From the NCBI GenBank assembly GCA_943913135.1, contig CALTVE010000002.1, forward strand, positions 186,001 to 250,000: DNA of 64,000 bases, read 5' to 3'. The translations under genes and the position numbers were made by a program. This stretch comes from an uncultured Francisella sp. Its GTDB lineage: Bacteria > Pseudomonadota > Gammaproteobacteria > Burkholderiales > Neisseriaceae. The notes under the pieces were generated by a model. The model worked only from the letters and a program-made list of their open reading frames with translations, was not told the origin of the DNA and ran no database searches. Below, piece after piece: positions 57,120 to 64,000 of this stretch (positions within the stretch are counted from its first letter, which is position 1; each line of letters begins with the position of its first letter).

Positions 57120-58196
57120 ATGAACGCCTTAGCGCCTATCTGCACCATTATAAAGGAAATTCAGCAGGGTAAACCTGTCGTGTTGATCGATGATAAAGAA
57201 AGAGAAAATGAAGGAGACTTAGTGATTGCCGCAGAAAAAATCACTGCGGAAGCGGTCAACTTCATGATTACAGAGGCGCGTGGTTTGGTCTGCTTAGCGC
57301 TTACACCAGAAATAGCCGATCGCTTGGACTTGCCCCCTATGGTGGCAAAAAATGAGACAGCGCGCCAAACCCCTTTTACGGTATCGATAGAGGCACGCTA
57401 TGGGATCGAGACAGGGATTTCTGCTTTTGATCGCGCAGTTACTATCCAAACTGCTGTAAAGGACGGGGCCCGACCTGAAGATTTAGTACGCCCCGGTCAT
57501 ATTTTCCCTCTAAGGGCAAAAAAAGAAGGAGTGTTGGTGAGAGCAGGACATACTGAAGCCAGTGTCGATTTAGCGCGTCTGGCAGGATTAAAACCTGCCG
57601 GTGTAATTTGCGAAATTATTAAAGCGGATGGAAAAATGGCTCGATATGAGGATCTTATTGCTTTTTGTGAGCGCTTTTCGTTCAAAATGGGCTCGGTGGC
57701 AGAACTTCTTTTATACCGCTTGCAAACAGAAGATTTATTAGAAGCATTGGCTCGCCGTCCTATTGTGACTCCATGGGGTCAATTTACCCAGGCAATTTTC
57801 CGCGATCTATTTAATGGCTACATTCACAGTGCTCTTATTAAAGGAGAAGATTTAACAACCGAAAAAATACCTGTTTATTTATTTCAGGGGCTTAATTATC
57901 TTGATTTTTTAGGCGCAAGTGAAAAAGCACCCCCCTCTTTGCAGCAGAGTTTTTCTGAAGTGGCGCAGGAAAAAAAGGCAGTTTTATTATTTCTATCATC
58001 AGCAGAAAAAGATGTTTCGCCCTCGGATGGGAAGGCGTCCTTTATCCGCCAAGAAACAAGTGAAAAGGTAAAAGCATCTGGCATAACTGCTCAAATTTTA
58101 ATCCAGTTGGGGGCCAAAAAAGTGAGCATTCGAGGCCAAGAACACTTGTATCCTAAGCTTAGGCAGTTTCCTTTAGAATTAAGTTTTACAGGTTAA
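57120..58196 (+). CDS. ribB: 3,4-dihydroxy-2-butanone-4-phosphate synthase with degenerate GTP cyclohydrolase II-like tail
   Basis: Makes the four-carbon riboflavin precursor from ribulose 5-phosphate. Residues 1-205 are a complete RibB domain with VLIDDKERENEGDLVIAAE, the HTEASVDLARLAG segment and AEKITAEAVNFM. Residues about 206-358 sit where RibBA proteins carry GTP cyclohydrolase II and keep a similar start (IVTPWGQFTQAIF), but contain no cysteine, so the three-cysteine zinc site is lost, as is the usual RxHSECLTGD text. The tail is therefore unlikely to have cyclohydrolase activity; a separate ribA should exist elsewhere. No FMN riboswitch was recognised upstream. Confidence 0.92.
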   Translation: MNALAPICTIIKEIQQGKPVVLIDDKERENEGDLVIAAEKITAEAVNFMITEARGLVCLALTPEIADRLDLPPMVAKNETARQTPFTVSIEARYGIETGISAFDRAVTIQTAVKDGARPEDLVRPGHIFPLRAKKEGVLVRAGHTEASVDLARLAGLKPAGVICEIIKADGKMARYEDLIAFCERFSFKMGSVAELLLYRLQTEDLLEALARRPIVTPWGQFTQAIFRDLFNGYIHSALIKGEDLTTEKIPVYLFQGLNYLDFLGASEKAPPSLQQSFSEVAQEKKAVLLFLSSAEKDVSPSDGKASFIRQETSEKVKASGITAQILIQLGAKKVSIRGQEHLYPKLRQFPLELSFTG

Positions 58197-58198
58197 TA

Positions 58199-58624
58199 AT
58201 GATTTCTAATCAAAAAGAGGTACGTCGGTTTTTTGCTCAGATATGGCAAAAGCGTTGCATAGGGCATCTATCCCCGATGGAGGAGCGGGTATTGAAAATC
58301 ATTGTCGCTCATCCTGAATATACCCCTTACTTAGAAAATATAGAAGAATATATTCATAAAGAATGGCATGCTGACAATAGCGAACATAATCCTTTTCTGC
58401 ATCTTTCTCTGCATTTATCTTTGCAAGAGCAGGTAGCAATTGATCAACCGCGCGGCATTGCTGCCATCCATCAAAAACTTAGTGAACAAAAAGGCAGTGC
58501 GATCGAAGCGGAGCACGTGATGATGGGGCCGTTAACGGAAATGATTTGGAAGGCGCAAAAATACCATACGGGTTTGGATGTAACCAGCTATCTGGAAGCT
58601 TTGCGCGTTTTAGCTTATAGATAG
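58199..58624 (+). CDS. DUF1841 family protein
   Basis: A 141-residue soluble protein of a conserved gamma/betaproteobacterial family of unknown function. The recognised family segment is NPFLHLSLHLSLQEQVAIDQPRGI (about residues 65-88), followed by a helical C-terminus EMIWKAQKYHTGLDVTSYLEAL. No catalytic motif is evident. It begins 2 bases after the ribB stop and is probably co-transcribed with it. It ends 2 bases from the convergent iscX stop. Confidence 0.85.
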   Translation: MISNQKEVRRFFAQIWQKRCIGHLSPMEERVLKIIVAHPEYTPYLENIEEYIHKEWHADNSEHNPFLHLSLHLSLQEQVAIDQPRGIAAIHQKLSEQKGSAIEAEHVMMGPLTEMIWKAQKYHTGLDVTSYLEALRVLAYR

Positions 58625-58626
58625 TT

Positions 58627-58824
58627 TTAGTCATCGGCTTCTTCGATCCAAGCTGCCTGTATTGCCTCTAATACCTTTTCACCGCAGTGTTCTGGTGCAT
58701 CGTCAAAATCAGGTAATTGCAATACGAGTTTACGCAGCAGACTAAAACGAAGGGTTTTAGGATCGATATCGGGGTGGGCAGCGTTTAATTGTTCACCGAT
58801 TAAGAGGGAATCAGTCCATTTCAC
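58627..58824 (-). CDS. iscX: Iron-sulfur cluster assembly protein IscX
   Basis: Small acidic protein that binds IscS and iron and modulates Fe-S cluster assembly. The sequence KWTDSLLIGEQLNAAHPDIDPKTLRF and LPDFDDAPEHCGEKVLEAIQAAWIEEADD matches IscX (E. coli 66 residues). I chose a GTG start at 58824, giving 65 residues with the canonical KWTDS start, because GGAGG lies 8 bases upstream of it; that GGAGG itself is inside the ORF if an ATG at 58839 is used. It stands alone here, away from an isc operon. Confidence 0.92.
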   Translation of the reverse strand: MKWTDSLLIGEQLNAAHPDIDPKTLRFSLLRKLVLQLPDFDDAPEHCGEKVLEAIQAAWIEEADD

Positions 58825-58887
58825 ACAGGTTTCCTCCATTACCTTAATTTCTGGAAAGTAGAATAAAAATAAAGCTTAAATTTGTTC

Positions 58888-58915
58888 TTGTAAAGAAGAA
58901 AATAACCCTTATAGA
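58888..58915 (+). promoter_or_regulatory. Candidate promoter for mgtE
   Basis: TTGTAA (58888-58893) and TATAGA (58910-58915) are 16 bases apart. The predicted start near 58922 coincides with the first base of the leader stem described next. Confidence 0.45.
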
Positions 58916-58921
58916 GTGGGC

Positions 58922-58986
58922 AGGATAGGAGAAATCGTGGTACCATGCGGCACTTTAAAGGGCACGCATCGAACTTTAAATATCCT
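58922..58986 (+). promoter_or_regulatory. Folded leader in front of mgtE
   Basis: AGGATA (58922-58927) pairs with TATCCT (58981-58986), enclosing a hairpin with perfect stem ATGCG (58945-58949) / CGCAT (58965-58969). The octamer ACTTTAAA occurs twice (58952-58959 and 58973-58980), 21 bases apart. It does not look like the known M-box magnesium riboswitch. Regulatory function is inferred. Confidence 0.4.
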
Positions 58987-59008
58987 GATTTAGCAAAAGA
59001 GGCGCTTC

Positions 59009-60343
59009 ATGCGGAAAATATTTACTCAAGAAGAACTCGCAAGCTTCCATCCCAGCGACATCGCCGAGCGTTTAAGTGAATTAGGTGATATCGATCGCTT
59101 ATATAATTTCTATAATCTACCTAAGGAACTTAAGGTAAAGGTTTTCAGCTATTTAAATTCGCAAGTGCAACGTTCTTTGATCGAAGCGTTAGGAGATACG
59201 GAAACTCGCGAAATTGTTAATGCCATGGCCCCTGATGACCGCACGGAGTTTTTTCTCGATTTGCCAGATGAATTGATCAAAGAAATGATGAATTTACTGG
59301 GAGAAAAGAAACGCAAAGAAGCATTAAAGCTTTTGGGTTATCCAGAAGATTCGGTAGCCCGTTTAATGACGCCCTACTACATTCGCGTGCGTAAGGATTG
59401 GACCGTACAGCATGTTCTTGACCATATTAAACGTTATGGTAAGGTGGCCGAGACCTTGAATATTATCTATGTAGTGGATGAAGAGCATATTTTGTTAGAC
59501 GATATCCCCATTGGTCGCATCCTGATGGCTAGCCCACAAACGTTAGTCGCCGATTTGTGCGATTACCATTTCGAGGCCTTAGAAACCAATATGTCGCAAG
59601 AACAGGGAGCAAGACTTTTTGAAAAATACGATCGTTCTGCTTTGCCAGTCATTACTTCTGCTGGGGTATTGGTAGGTATTGTAACCGCTGATGACATGAT
59701 TGATGTGATTACTGAAGAAGGCACTGAAGATATTCAACGTTTAGGGGGGGTAGATGCCCTGGACATGCCCTATGCCAGTAGCTCTTTGTTTGAGCTTTAT
59801 CGCAAAAGAGCCATCTGGTTGGTCGTTTTATTTTTGGGAGAAACTTTGACCGCCAGCGCTATGAGTTATTTTGAAAAAGAACTGAGTCAGGCTATCGTTT
59901 TAGCGCTGTTTATCCCTTTGATTATTTCCAGTGGTGGTAATACTGGATCGCAAGCTTCCACCTTGGTGGTTCGCTCTTTAGGACTAGGAGAAATTAAGTT
60001 ACGCGATTGGGGGCGTGTTTTCGGTAGGGAAGTGGCGATGGGTGTTATGCTGGGCTTGACTTTAGCCGTAGTAGGGTTTTTCCGAGTGCAAATCTGGCAG
60101 CTGTTAGGCTGGTACGACTATGGCAATCATATAGTTTTGCTGTCGATCACCGTGGCCTTAGCTTTGATTGGAGTGACTTTATGGGGCACTTTATCCGGGG
60201 CAATGGTGCCTTTCGCCTTAAAAGCATTCCGTTTAGATCCCGCTACTGCTTCAGCCCCTTTTGTCGCCACCTTGGTCGATGTTACTGGCTTGATCATTTA
60301 TTTCTTAGTGGCGACAATAGTGTTAAAAGGAACTCTACTTTAG
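59009..60343 (+). CDS. mgtE: Magnesium transporter MgtE
   Basis: Inner-membrane magnesium channel gated by cytoplasmic magnesium. The 444-residue protein has the N-domain (FHPSDIAERLSEL to VARLMTPYYIRV, about 11-125), a pair of CBS domains (ending VITSAGVLVGIVTADDMID), and a membrane domain of five helices (about 265-444) with the conserved SSGGNTGSQASTLVVRSL pore segment and PFVATLVDVTGLIIYF. Length fits the family (about 450). It has a structured leader and shares TTAG at its stop with secB. Confidence 0.96.
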   Translation: MRKIFTQEELASFHPSDIAERLSELGDIDRLYNFYNLPKELKVKVFSYLNSQVQRSLIEALGDTETREIVNAMAPDDRTEFFLDLPDELIKEMMNLLGEKKRKEALKLLGYPEDSVARLMTPYYIRVRKDWTVQHVLDHIKRYGKVAETLNIIYVVDEEHILLDDIPIGRILMASPQTLVADLCDYHFEALETNMSQEQGARLFEKYDRSALPVITSAGVLVGIVTADDMIDVITEEGTEDIQRLGGVDALDMPYASSSLFELYRKRAIWLVVLFLGETLTASAMSYFEKELSQAIVLALFIPLIISSGGNTGSQASTLVVRSLGLGEIKLRDWGRVFGREVAMGVMLGLTLAVVGFFRVQIWQLLGWYDYGNHIVLLSITVALALIGVTLWGTLSGAMVPFALKAFRLDPATASAPFVATLVDVTGLIIYFLVATIVLKGTLL

Positions 60344-60822
60344 TTTAATGCTTGGCCCTTTTGCGCCAGTTGCTGTTCATACATGGCTTCAAAATTAATA
60401 GGGTTTAAGTAAATTGGCGGGAACCCGGCGCGAGTAATCATACCCGATAAAAGTTCGCGTAAATAAGGGAATAAAATCGTTGGGCAGCTAACGTTGAGTA
60501 GGTAGTCGATGGTTTTTCCATCGAGATTTTCTAGACGGAATACCCCGCTTTGTGAGGCTTCACATAAAAAAATCACCCCCTCTTGAAAACGGGCTGTGAT
60601 CACTGCGGTTAGAGTTCCATCAAATAGATGGTCATCCATTTGTTCAGAGACGACATTAAACTTAATATCGATTTCAGGTTGAACATTTTCAAGAAAGATA
60701 TGGGGAACGCGGGGTGATTCTAGGGAAATGTTTTTTACATAGATGCGTTCCACATTAAAAATACTGTTTTCTTCATGACTGTTGGGGGCCAGATCTTGGC
60801 TTTTTTCATTTGTTTCAGGCAT
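60340..60822 (-). CDS. secB: Protein-export chaperone SecB
   Basis: Cytoplasmic tetrameric chaperone that keeps preproteins unfolded and delivers them to SecA. The ATG at 60822 gives 160 residues (E. coli 155), with FNVERIYVKNISLESPRVPHIF, DDHLFDGTLTAVITA and the C-terminal FPYLRELLSGMITRAGFPPIYLNPINF, all SecB signatures. The upstream in-frame codons add 31 unlike residues and are not needed. The purine run AGGAAAAGAAAG is upstream. The long gene-free stretch at 60.8-61.3 kb precedes it. Confidence 0.96.
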   Translation of the reverse strand: MPETNEKSQDLAPNSHEENSIFNVERIYVKNISLESPRVPHIFLENVQPEIDIKFNVVSEQMDDHLFDGTLTAVITARFQEGVIFLCEASQSGVFRLENLDGKTIDYLLNVSCPTILFPYLRELLSGMITRAGFPPIYLNPINFEAMYEQQLAQKGQALN

Positions 60823-61336
60823 ATTCTTTCTTTTCCTAAGAACGTTAAAATAAAATATTTCAATTATAGGGTGGTGCTGAATAATCACCAAGTAAAGTGA
60901 AAGCCACTTTTTCAATAAATTTTTTGGTTTTACTGCTTAACCACTTAACCAATAGAAATCTTGGATAGAGCAATGGCTTTTTCCTGTTTTCATCCTATGC
61001 ATAAAAACTTTCGTTTTTTTAAAGGAACGTTAAGCTGTACGTAATTTTTTTAACTTTACCCTGCTATGGGTAGCCACCTGCCTGTAGACCAAAATATTGT
61101 GCAGGTAAAATCATAGAAGTTTTTGTGCGTCTTTATCGATAGTTAAGCCAGTTTTTCATAAGTTCTTTTGTGCTTTTATTTAAACTGAGCCCACATACGC
61201 TGTACATTTTCAGTTTTCAGTAAAGAGGTCTATCAATTAAGCAAAGGTGAATTAAGTTCCGTGCGGTTTCAGGTGTTTTCCCACCATCATCCTCGTTAGC
61301 CGTTTTAAAGACAGCCAATTAATGGGAAAAAAGGGC
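60823..61336. other. Gene-free stretch of about 510 bases between priA and secB
   Basis: I found no convincing coding frame here on either strand. It follows the leftward priA stop and precedes the leftward secB start, so it should contain the secB promoter. It includes a possible structured element at 61055-61109, listed separately. No tRNA, 4.5S RNA, tmRNA or insertion sequence was recognised. Confidence 0.6.
61055..61109. ncRNA. Possible structured RNA or regulatory element
   Basis: TTTACC (61055-61060) plus TGC (61062-61064) pair with GCAGGTAAA (61101-61109): nine base pairs with one bulged C, enclosing 36 bases that can form a small inner GGT/ACC stem. An overlapping ACCTGC / GCAGGT pairing is also possible. 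The strand is unknown and no family was recognised. Confidence 0.3.
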
Positions 61337-63526
61337 TTAAAATTCGTGTGGATCTACATCGATACTCCAGCGTACAGTAGGGATGGATTTTTTTAAGCGA
61401 TGTGCTAAAAAAAGCATGCTCTTCGCTACTTGATGTAAAGGGATGCGCGCTTCACTTTCTAAATAGATCAACGAGCGAAAGCGGTCAGCCACTTTAAATG
61501 GAGTCATTGCTAAAGGGCCGATGGCGCGAATGCTTTCAGGTAAAAATAATTGCTTTTTAACTTTGATCAAAAATGCTTCTACCAAGGATAAATCATGCTC
61601 TTCCGCCTTTAAAGCAATGCGGTGGGTTTTAGGAGGAAAATCTAATTCTAGTCGCTCTTTTAAAGCAGTGGTGGCAAAAGTGAGATAATCATGATGCTTC
61701 AAGGCAGTAAATAAGGGATGATTAGGAAATTGAGTTTGAATGAGCACTAAGCCGCACTCGCTGTTGCGGCCGGCCCGCCCTGCTACTTGCATCAGTTCAC
61801 TAAAAAGCTTTTCTGCGGCACGAAAATCGGCGCTGAATAACGCGCTATCCGCGTTTAAAACTACTACTAAATTGAGATCTTTAAAATCATGGCCTTTAGC
61901 GAGGATCTGTGTGCCGATTAATAAATCGACTTCACCTTTTTGGATATCTTGATAAGTGTTTTCCCAGTTTTTCTGTCTTGTCATGCTATCGCTATCTACC
62001 CGTACGATGCGGCTTTCGGGAAAGTGTTCTTTTATACTCTGCTCTACCCGTTCAGTCCCCAGGCCTATTGGGGTTAAATCTACGTTACCGCAATAGGCGC
62101 AGCATTCAGGGATGTCTTTTTCATTTTCACAGTGATGGCATTTTAGTAGACCCAGGCGACGGTGATAAACCATGTTAGCGCTACAATGGATACACTTAAT
62201 GGCTTTGCCACAATCTAAACAGACTAAAGTGGTGGCAAAGCCGCGCCGGTTCAGGTACAACAATACTACTTCGTTTTTTACAAGGTGTTTGTGAATAGCT
62301 TCCAAAGTGAGGGAGGCAAACCCTTCTTTTAACTTTTGATGATGGATATCAATAAATTCGATACGTGGCAAGGATGAACCTGAACCCGCACGTTCTTTTA
62401 AAGTGAGAAGCTGATATTTACCTTGTTCCATCTGATACCAGCTTTCTAGGCTAGGGGTAGCGGAGCCAAGGACCACCGGACAAGAGACCTGTTTCCCGCG
62501 CCAGATAGCAAGATCACGAGCGTTATAACGCAATTCACTTTCTTGCTTAAACGATTCATCTTGCTCTTCATCGACGATAATTAGCCCTAAATTTTCTATC
62601 GGGGTAAAGATGCAAAGACGTGTGCCGATAATAATTTTGGCTTCCCCGTTTAAAGCTGTTAAATAATTATGTAAACGCTTTTTAGCGGGGATTTTGCTAT
62701 GTAAAACTGCAATGGGAACAGTGGGGAAATGCTTTTGTAAACGTTCAAAAAATTGAGGAGTTAGATTGATCACAGGTAAAAGCATTAATACCTGTTTACC
62801 TTGTTTTAAGGCATGATACATGGCTTCAAAATAAACTTCGCTTTTTCCACTGCCGGTTATGCCAAAAAGTAAAAAAACTTTAAACAGATTTAAGGATGCA
62901 CCAATTGCGTTGCTAGCCTTTTGTTGTTCTTTATTCAACGGATACTGCTGTTGATAGATAAAGGAAGGTGGCTGTTCATTTTCTAAACAGTCTAAATACC
63001 CTGCTTGTAGATATTTTTGTAAGTAATAACGGCCGCGCGGGTGGATTTGAGCCGCTTCTTCTGCGCTGATATTCGTTTTCTGTAGCGTCTGCCAAAGATT
63101 AAGGAGCGGACCAGCACGTTTGGGGGGAGTCGCTTGTTGGCCCGATGAATTGAGTCGATAACGGACCATTGGCTTAGGAAAACTTAAGTTATCTTTTGTT
63201 TTAAGTTCCTTGGGCAAGGCGGTGAAAAAAGTTTGGCCAATGGGATAGAGATAATAGGTGGCTGTAAACCTCATTAAATTCAGCCATTTTTCCGAAAAAA
63301 GGCATCGGTTATCCAATACTTTTTCAATAAAGCGAAATTTTGGTTTTTGAGCCTGATTTTCTTGGAAAGTTTTGCTTTGGCGTACGACAATGCCGATTTC
63401 TGTGTGACGTTGGAAAGGGACTTTAACCCGCGTGCCCGGCGTAACGGGGACAGGGCTTTTGTAAGTAAAAAGATGATAGAGCGGTTTGTCGAGAGCGACT
63501 TCTAAAAAATAAGGATCTTCAGCCAT
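61337..63526 (-). CDS. priA: Primosomal protein N' (replication restart helicase PriA)
   Basis: DNA helicase that reloads the replisome at stalled forks. The start at 63526 gives 729 residues (E. coli 732) and the family opening FLEVALDKPLYHLFTYK. An N-terminal DNA-binding domain is followed by the helicase with Walker A FGITGSGKSEVYF, IIVDEEQDESFKQE and GSATPSLESW. The zinc-binding insert has eight or more cysteines (CLDCGKAIKCIHC ... LLKCHHCE ... CCAYCG). VLNADSALFSADFRAAEK and VAGRAGR follow. An ATG at 63553 is an alternative start. The next gene upstream on the same strand lies a few bases away. Confidence 0.96.
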   Translation of the reverse strand: MAEDPYFLEVALDKPLYHLFTYKSPVPVTPGTRVKVPFQRHTEIGIVVRQSKTFQENQAQKPKFRFIEKVLDNRCLFSEKWLNLMRFTATYYLYPIGQTFFTALPKELKTKDNLSFPKPMVRYRLNSSGQQATPPKRAGPLLNLWQTLQKTNISAEEAAQIHPRGRYYLQKYLQAGYLDCLENEQPPSFIYQQQYPLNKEQQKASNAIGASLNLFKVFLLFGITGSGKSEVYFEAMYHALKQGKQVLMLLPVINLTPQFFERLQKHFPTVPIAVLHSKIPAKKRLHNYLTALNGEAKIIIGTRLCIFTPIENLGLIIVDEEQDESFKQESELRYNARDLAIWRGKQVSCPVVLGSATPSLESWYQMEQGKYQLLTLKERAGSGSSLPRIEFIDIHHQKLKEGFASLTLEAIHKHLVKNEVVLLYLNRRGFATTLVCLDCGKAIKCIHCSANMVYHRRLGLLKCHHCENEKDIPECCAYCGNVDLTPIGLGTERVEQSIKEHFPESRIVRVDSDSMTRQKNWENTYQDIQKGEVDLLIGTQILAKGHDFKDLNLVVVLNADSALFSADFRAAEKLFSELMQVAGRAGRNSECGLVLIQTQFPNHPLFTALKHHDYLTFATTALKERLELDFPPKTHRIALKAEEHDLSLVEAFLIKVKKQLFLPESIRAIGPLAMTPFKVADRFRSLIYLESEARIPLHQVAKSMLFLAHRLKKSIPTVRWSIDVDPHEF

Positions 63527-63542
63527 AGCGTTAAATAGGTAT

Positions 63543-64000
63543 CTAGGCCGCATTTTTAGCGGTCAGTTTAACAAATTCCGATAAAGGAATCTGTAATTTT
63601 TCAAAACCTTGCTGGAGAAGAAGGTAAAGGGTATAGCTGTAAACATCTTCCTGGCGAGGCTCGGCGGGGATAACAAAGTTATTAAAAAGGTCTGATAAAA
63701 AGATAGTTTCCGGAGGTTTTCTAAGTTTCCAGTGCCGCTTTTTTTCTTTAAGATAGCCTCGATTTTTAAGTTCGTCGAGTACTTTGCCTAAAGCATCATA
63801 ACCACTGTTAACACTTAAACGAATGCTTTGCACCCTTAACCCGCGTGAGTGCGGTTTCAAGGCGGCAAGGTGGCTTAAAATTCGGACGATATCTTCAAAC
63901 TCAGGACCACATTTATTACGCGCATTGGCAAAGGCATCATTTTTAAAATGCGATAAACTAGCAGTTAGGATGGCCCCAGCCAGTAAAGTAAACCACATTA
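63543..64000 (-). CDS. YihY/BrkB-family inner-membrane protein, C-terminal part (cut by window edge)
   Basis: The visible 151 residues, encoded leftwards, start with a hydrophobic segment FTLLAGAILTASLSHF that looks like the last membrane helix of the YihY/BrkB family (once misnamed RNase BN). A soluble winged-helix-like tail follows: DIVRILSHLAALKPHSRGL, GYDALGKVLDELKNRGYL and WKLRKPPETIFLSDLFNNFVIP, matching the usual C-terminus of that family. The 5' part must lie beyond 64000, since the frame stays open to the edge. It precedes priA on the same strand. Confidence 0.75.
   Translation of the reverse strand, partial: MWFTLLAGAILTASLSHFKNDAFANARNKCGPEFEDIVRILSHLAALKPHSRGLRVQSIRLSVNSGYDALGKVLDELKNRGYLKEKKRHWKLRKPPETIFLSDLFNNFVIPAEPRQEDVYSYTLYLLLQQGFEKLQIPLSEFVKLTAKNAA

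Noticed and set aside
58840..59008. M-box magnesium riboswitch
   Set aside because: The mgtE leader is too short and lacks the conserved M-box sequence blocks, though it is folded in its own way.
60916..61336. tmRNA, 4.5S RNA or tRNA genes in the gap before secB
   Set aside because: No TTC-loop with CCA end, no GGAAG-type SRP loop and no tag ORF were seen.

Overview
The window is a dense, moderately AT-rich stretch of bacterial chromosome, almost entirely housekeeping genes. Gene content and order point to a gammaproteobacterium: lon-hupB-ppiD, ribF-ileS-lspA-ispH, truA-trpF-trpB-trpA-accD, rplM-rpsI, pyrG-kdsA, xseB-ispA, a 6S RNA, SecB, IscX, RraA, LpxH and KdsA. A phosphatidylcholine synthase (Pcs), PpsA paired with PpsR, and many short overlaps between genes suggest the Legionella/Coxiella side of the class (Legionellales). 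That placement is inference from content, not a phylogeny. I found no tRNA, rRNA, CRISPR array, insertion sequence, prophage or plasmid gene.

Layout. 1-14.5 kb: lon, a possible tiny ORF, hupB with a clear promoter and terminator, ppiD, then a reverse cluster (HolD-like protein, rimI, tsaB), gluQ, parE, and the reverse group ppsA-pyrB-pyrI divergent from ppsR. 14.5-24 kb: lysS-mrp, lpxH, an orphan lipoprotein, purB, a small DUF4298-like gene, queD-queE, rplM-rpsI behind a perfect consensus promoter, and the end of the ispH operon. 24-36 kb: ileS and ribF facing away from a long forward run truA-trpF-trpB-trpA-accD-psd-pssA-ggt. 36-45 kb: ispA and xseB in reverse, an SDR dehydrogenase, ackA, pcs, rraA, rho, then a more accessory patch with a multicopper oxidase, 6S RNA, an EEP-family hydrolase and a secreted phytase-esterase-like protein. 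45-64 kb: glnD, ppa, glyA, rpiA, a secreted nuclease, nth, a lipid-anchored HtrA-like protease, a broken nagZ, kdsA, pyrG, ribB with a degenerate tail, a DUF1841 gene, iscX, mgtE, secB, priA, and the 3' part of a YihY/BrkB-family gene cut by the window edge.

How the genes fit together. Several envelope and lipid functions lie here: pssA and psd (phosphatidylethanolamine), pcs (phosphatidylcholine), accD (fatty-acid precursor), ispA and ispH (isoprenoids), lpxH and kdsA (lipopolysaccharide), lspA (lipoprotein signal peptidase) and secB (export). trpF/B/A, pyrB/I, pyrG, purB, glyA and ribB/ribF show retained tryptophan, pyrimidine, purine, one-carbon and flavin synthesis, so this is not an extremely reduced endosymbiont. 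The two-frameshift nagZ is the one clear sign of gene decay.

I did not find a convincing undescribed multi-gene system. The points most worth checking are the nagZ lesions, the 6S RNA, a folded leader in front of mgtE, a possible 26-residue ORF between lon and hupB, an unexplained structured intergenic segment near 61.08 kb, and the repeated use of a shared 4-base stop overlap by convergent genes.
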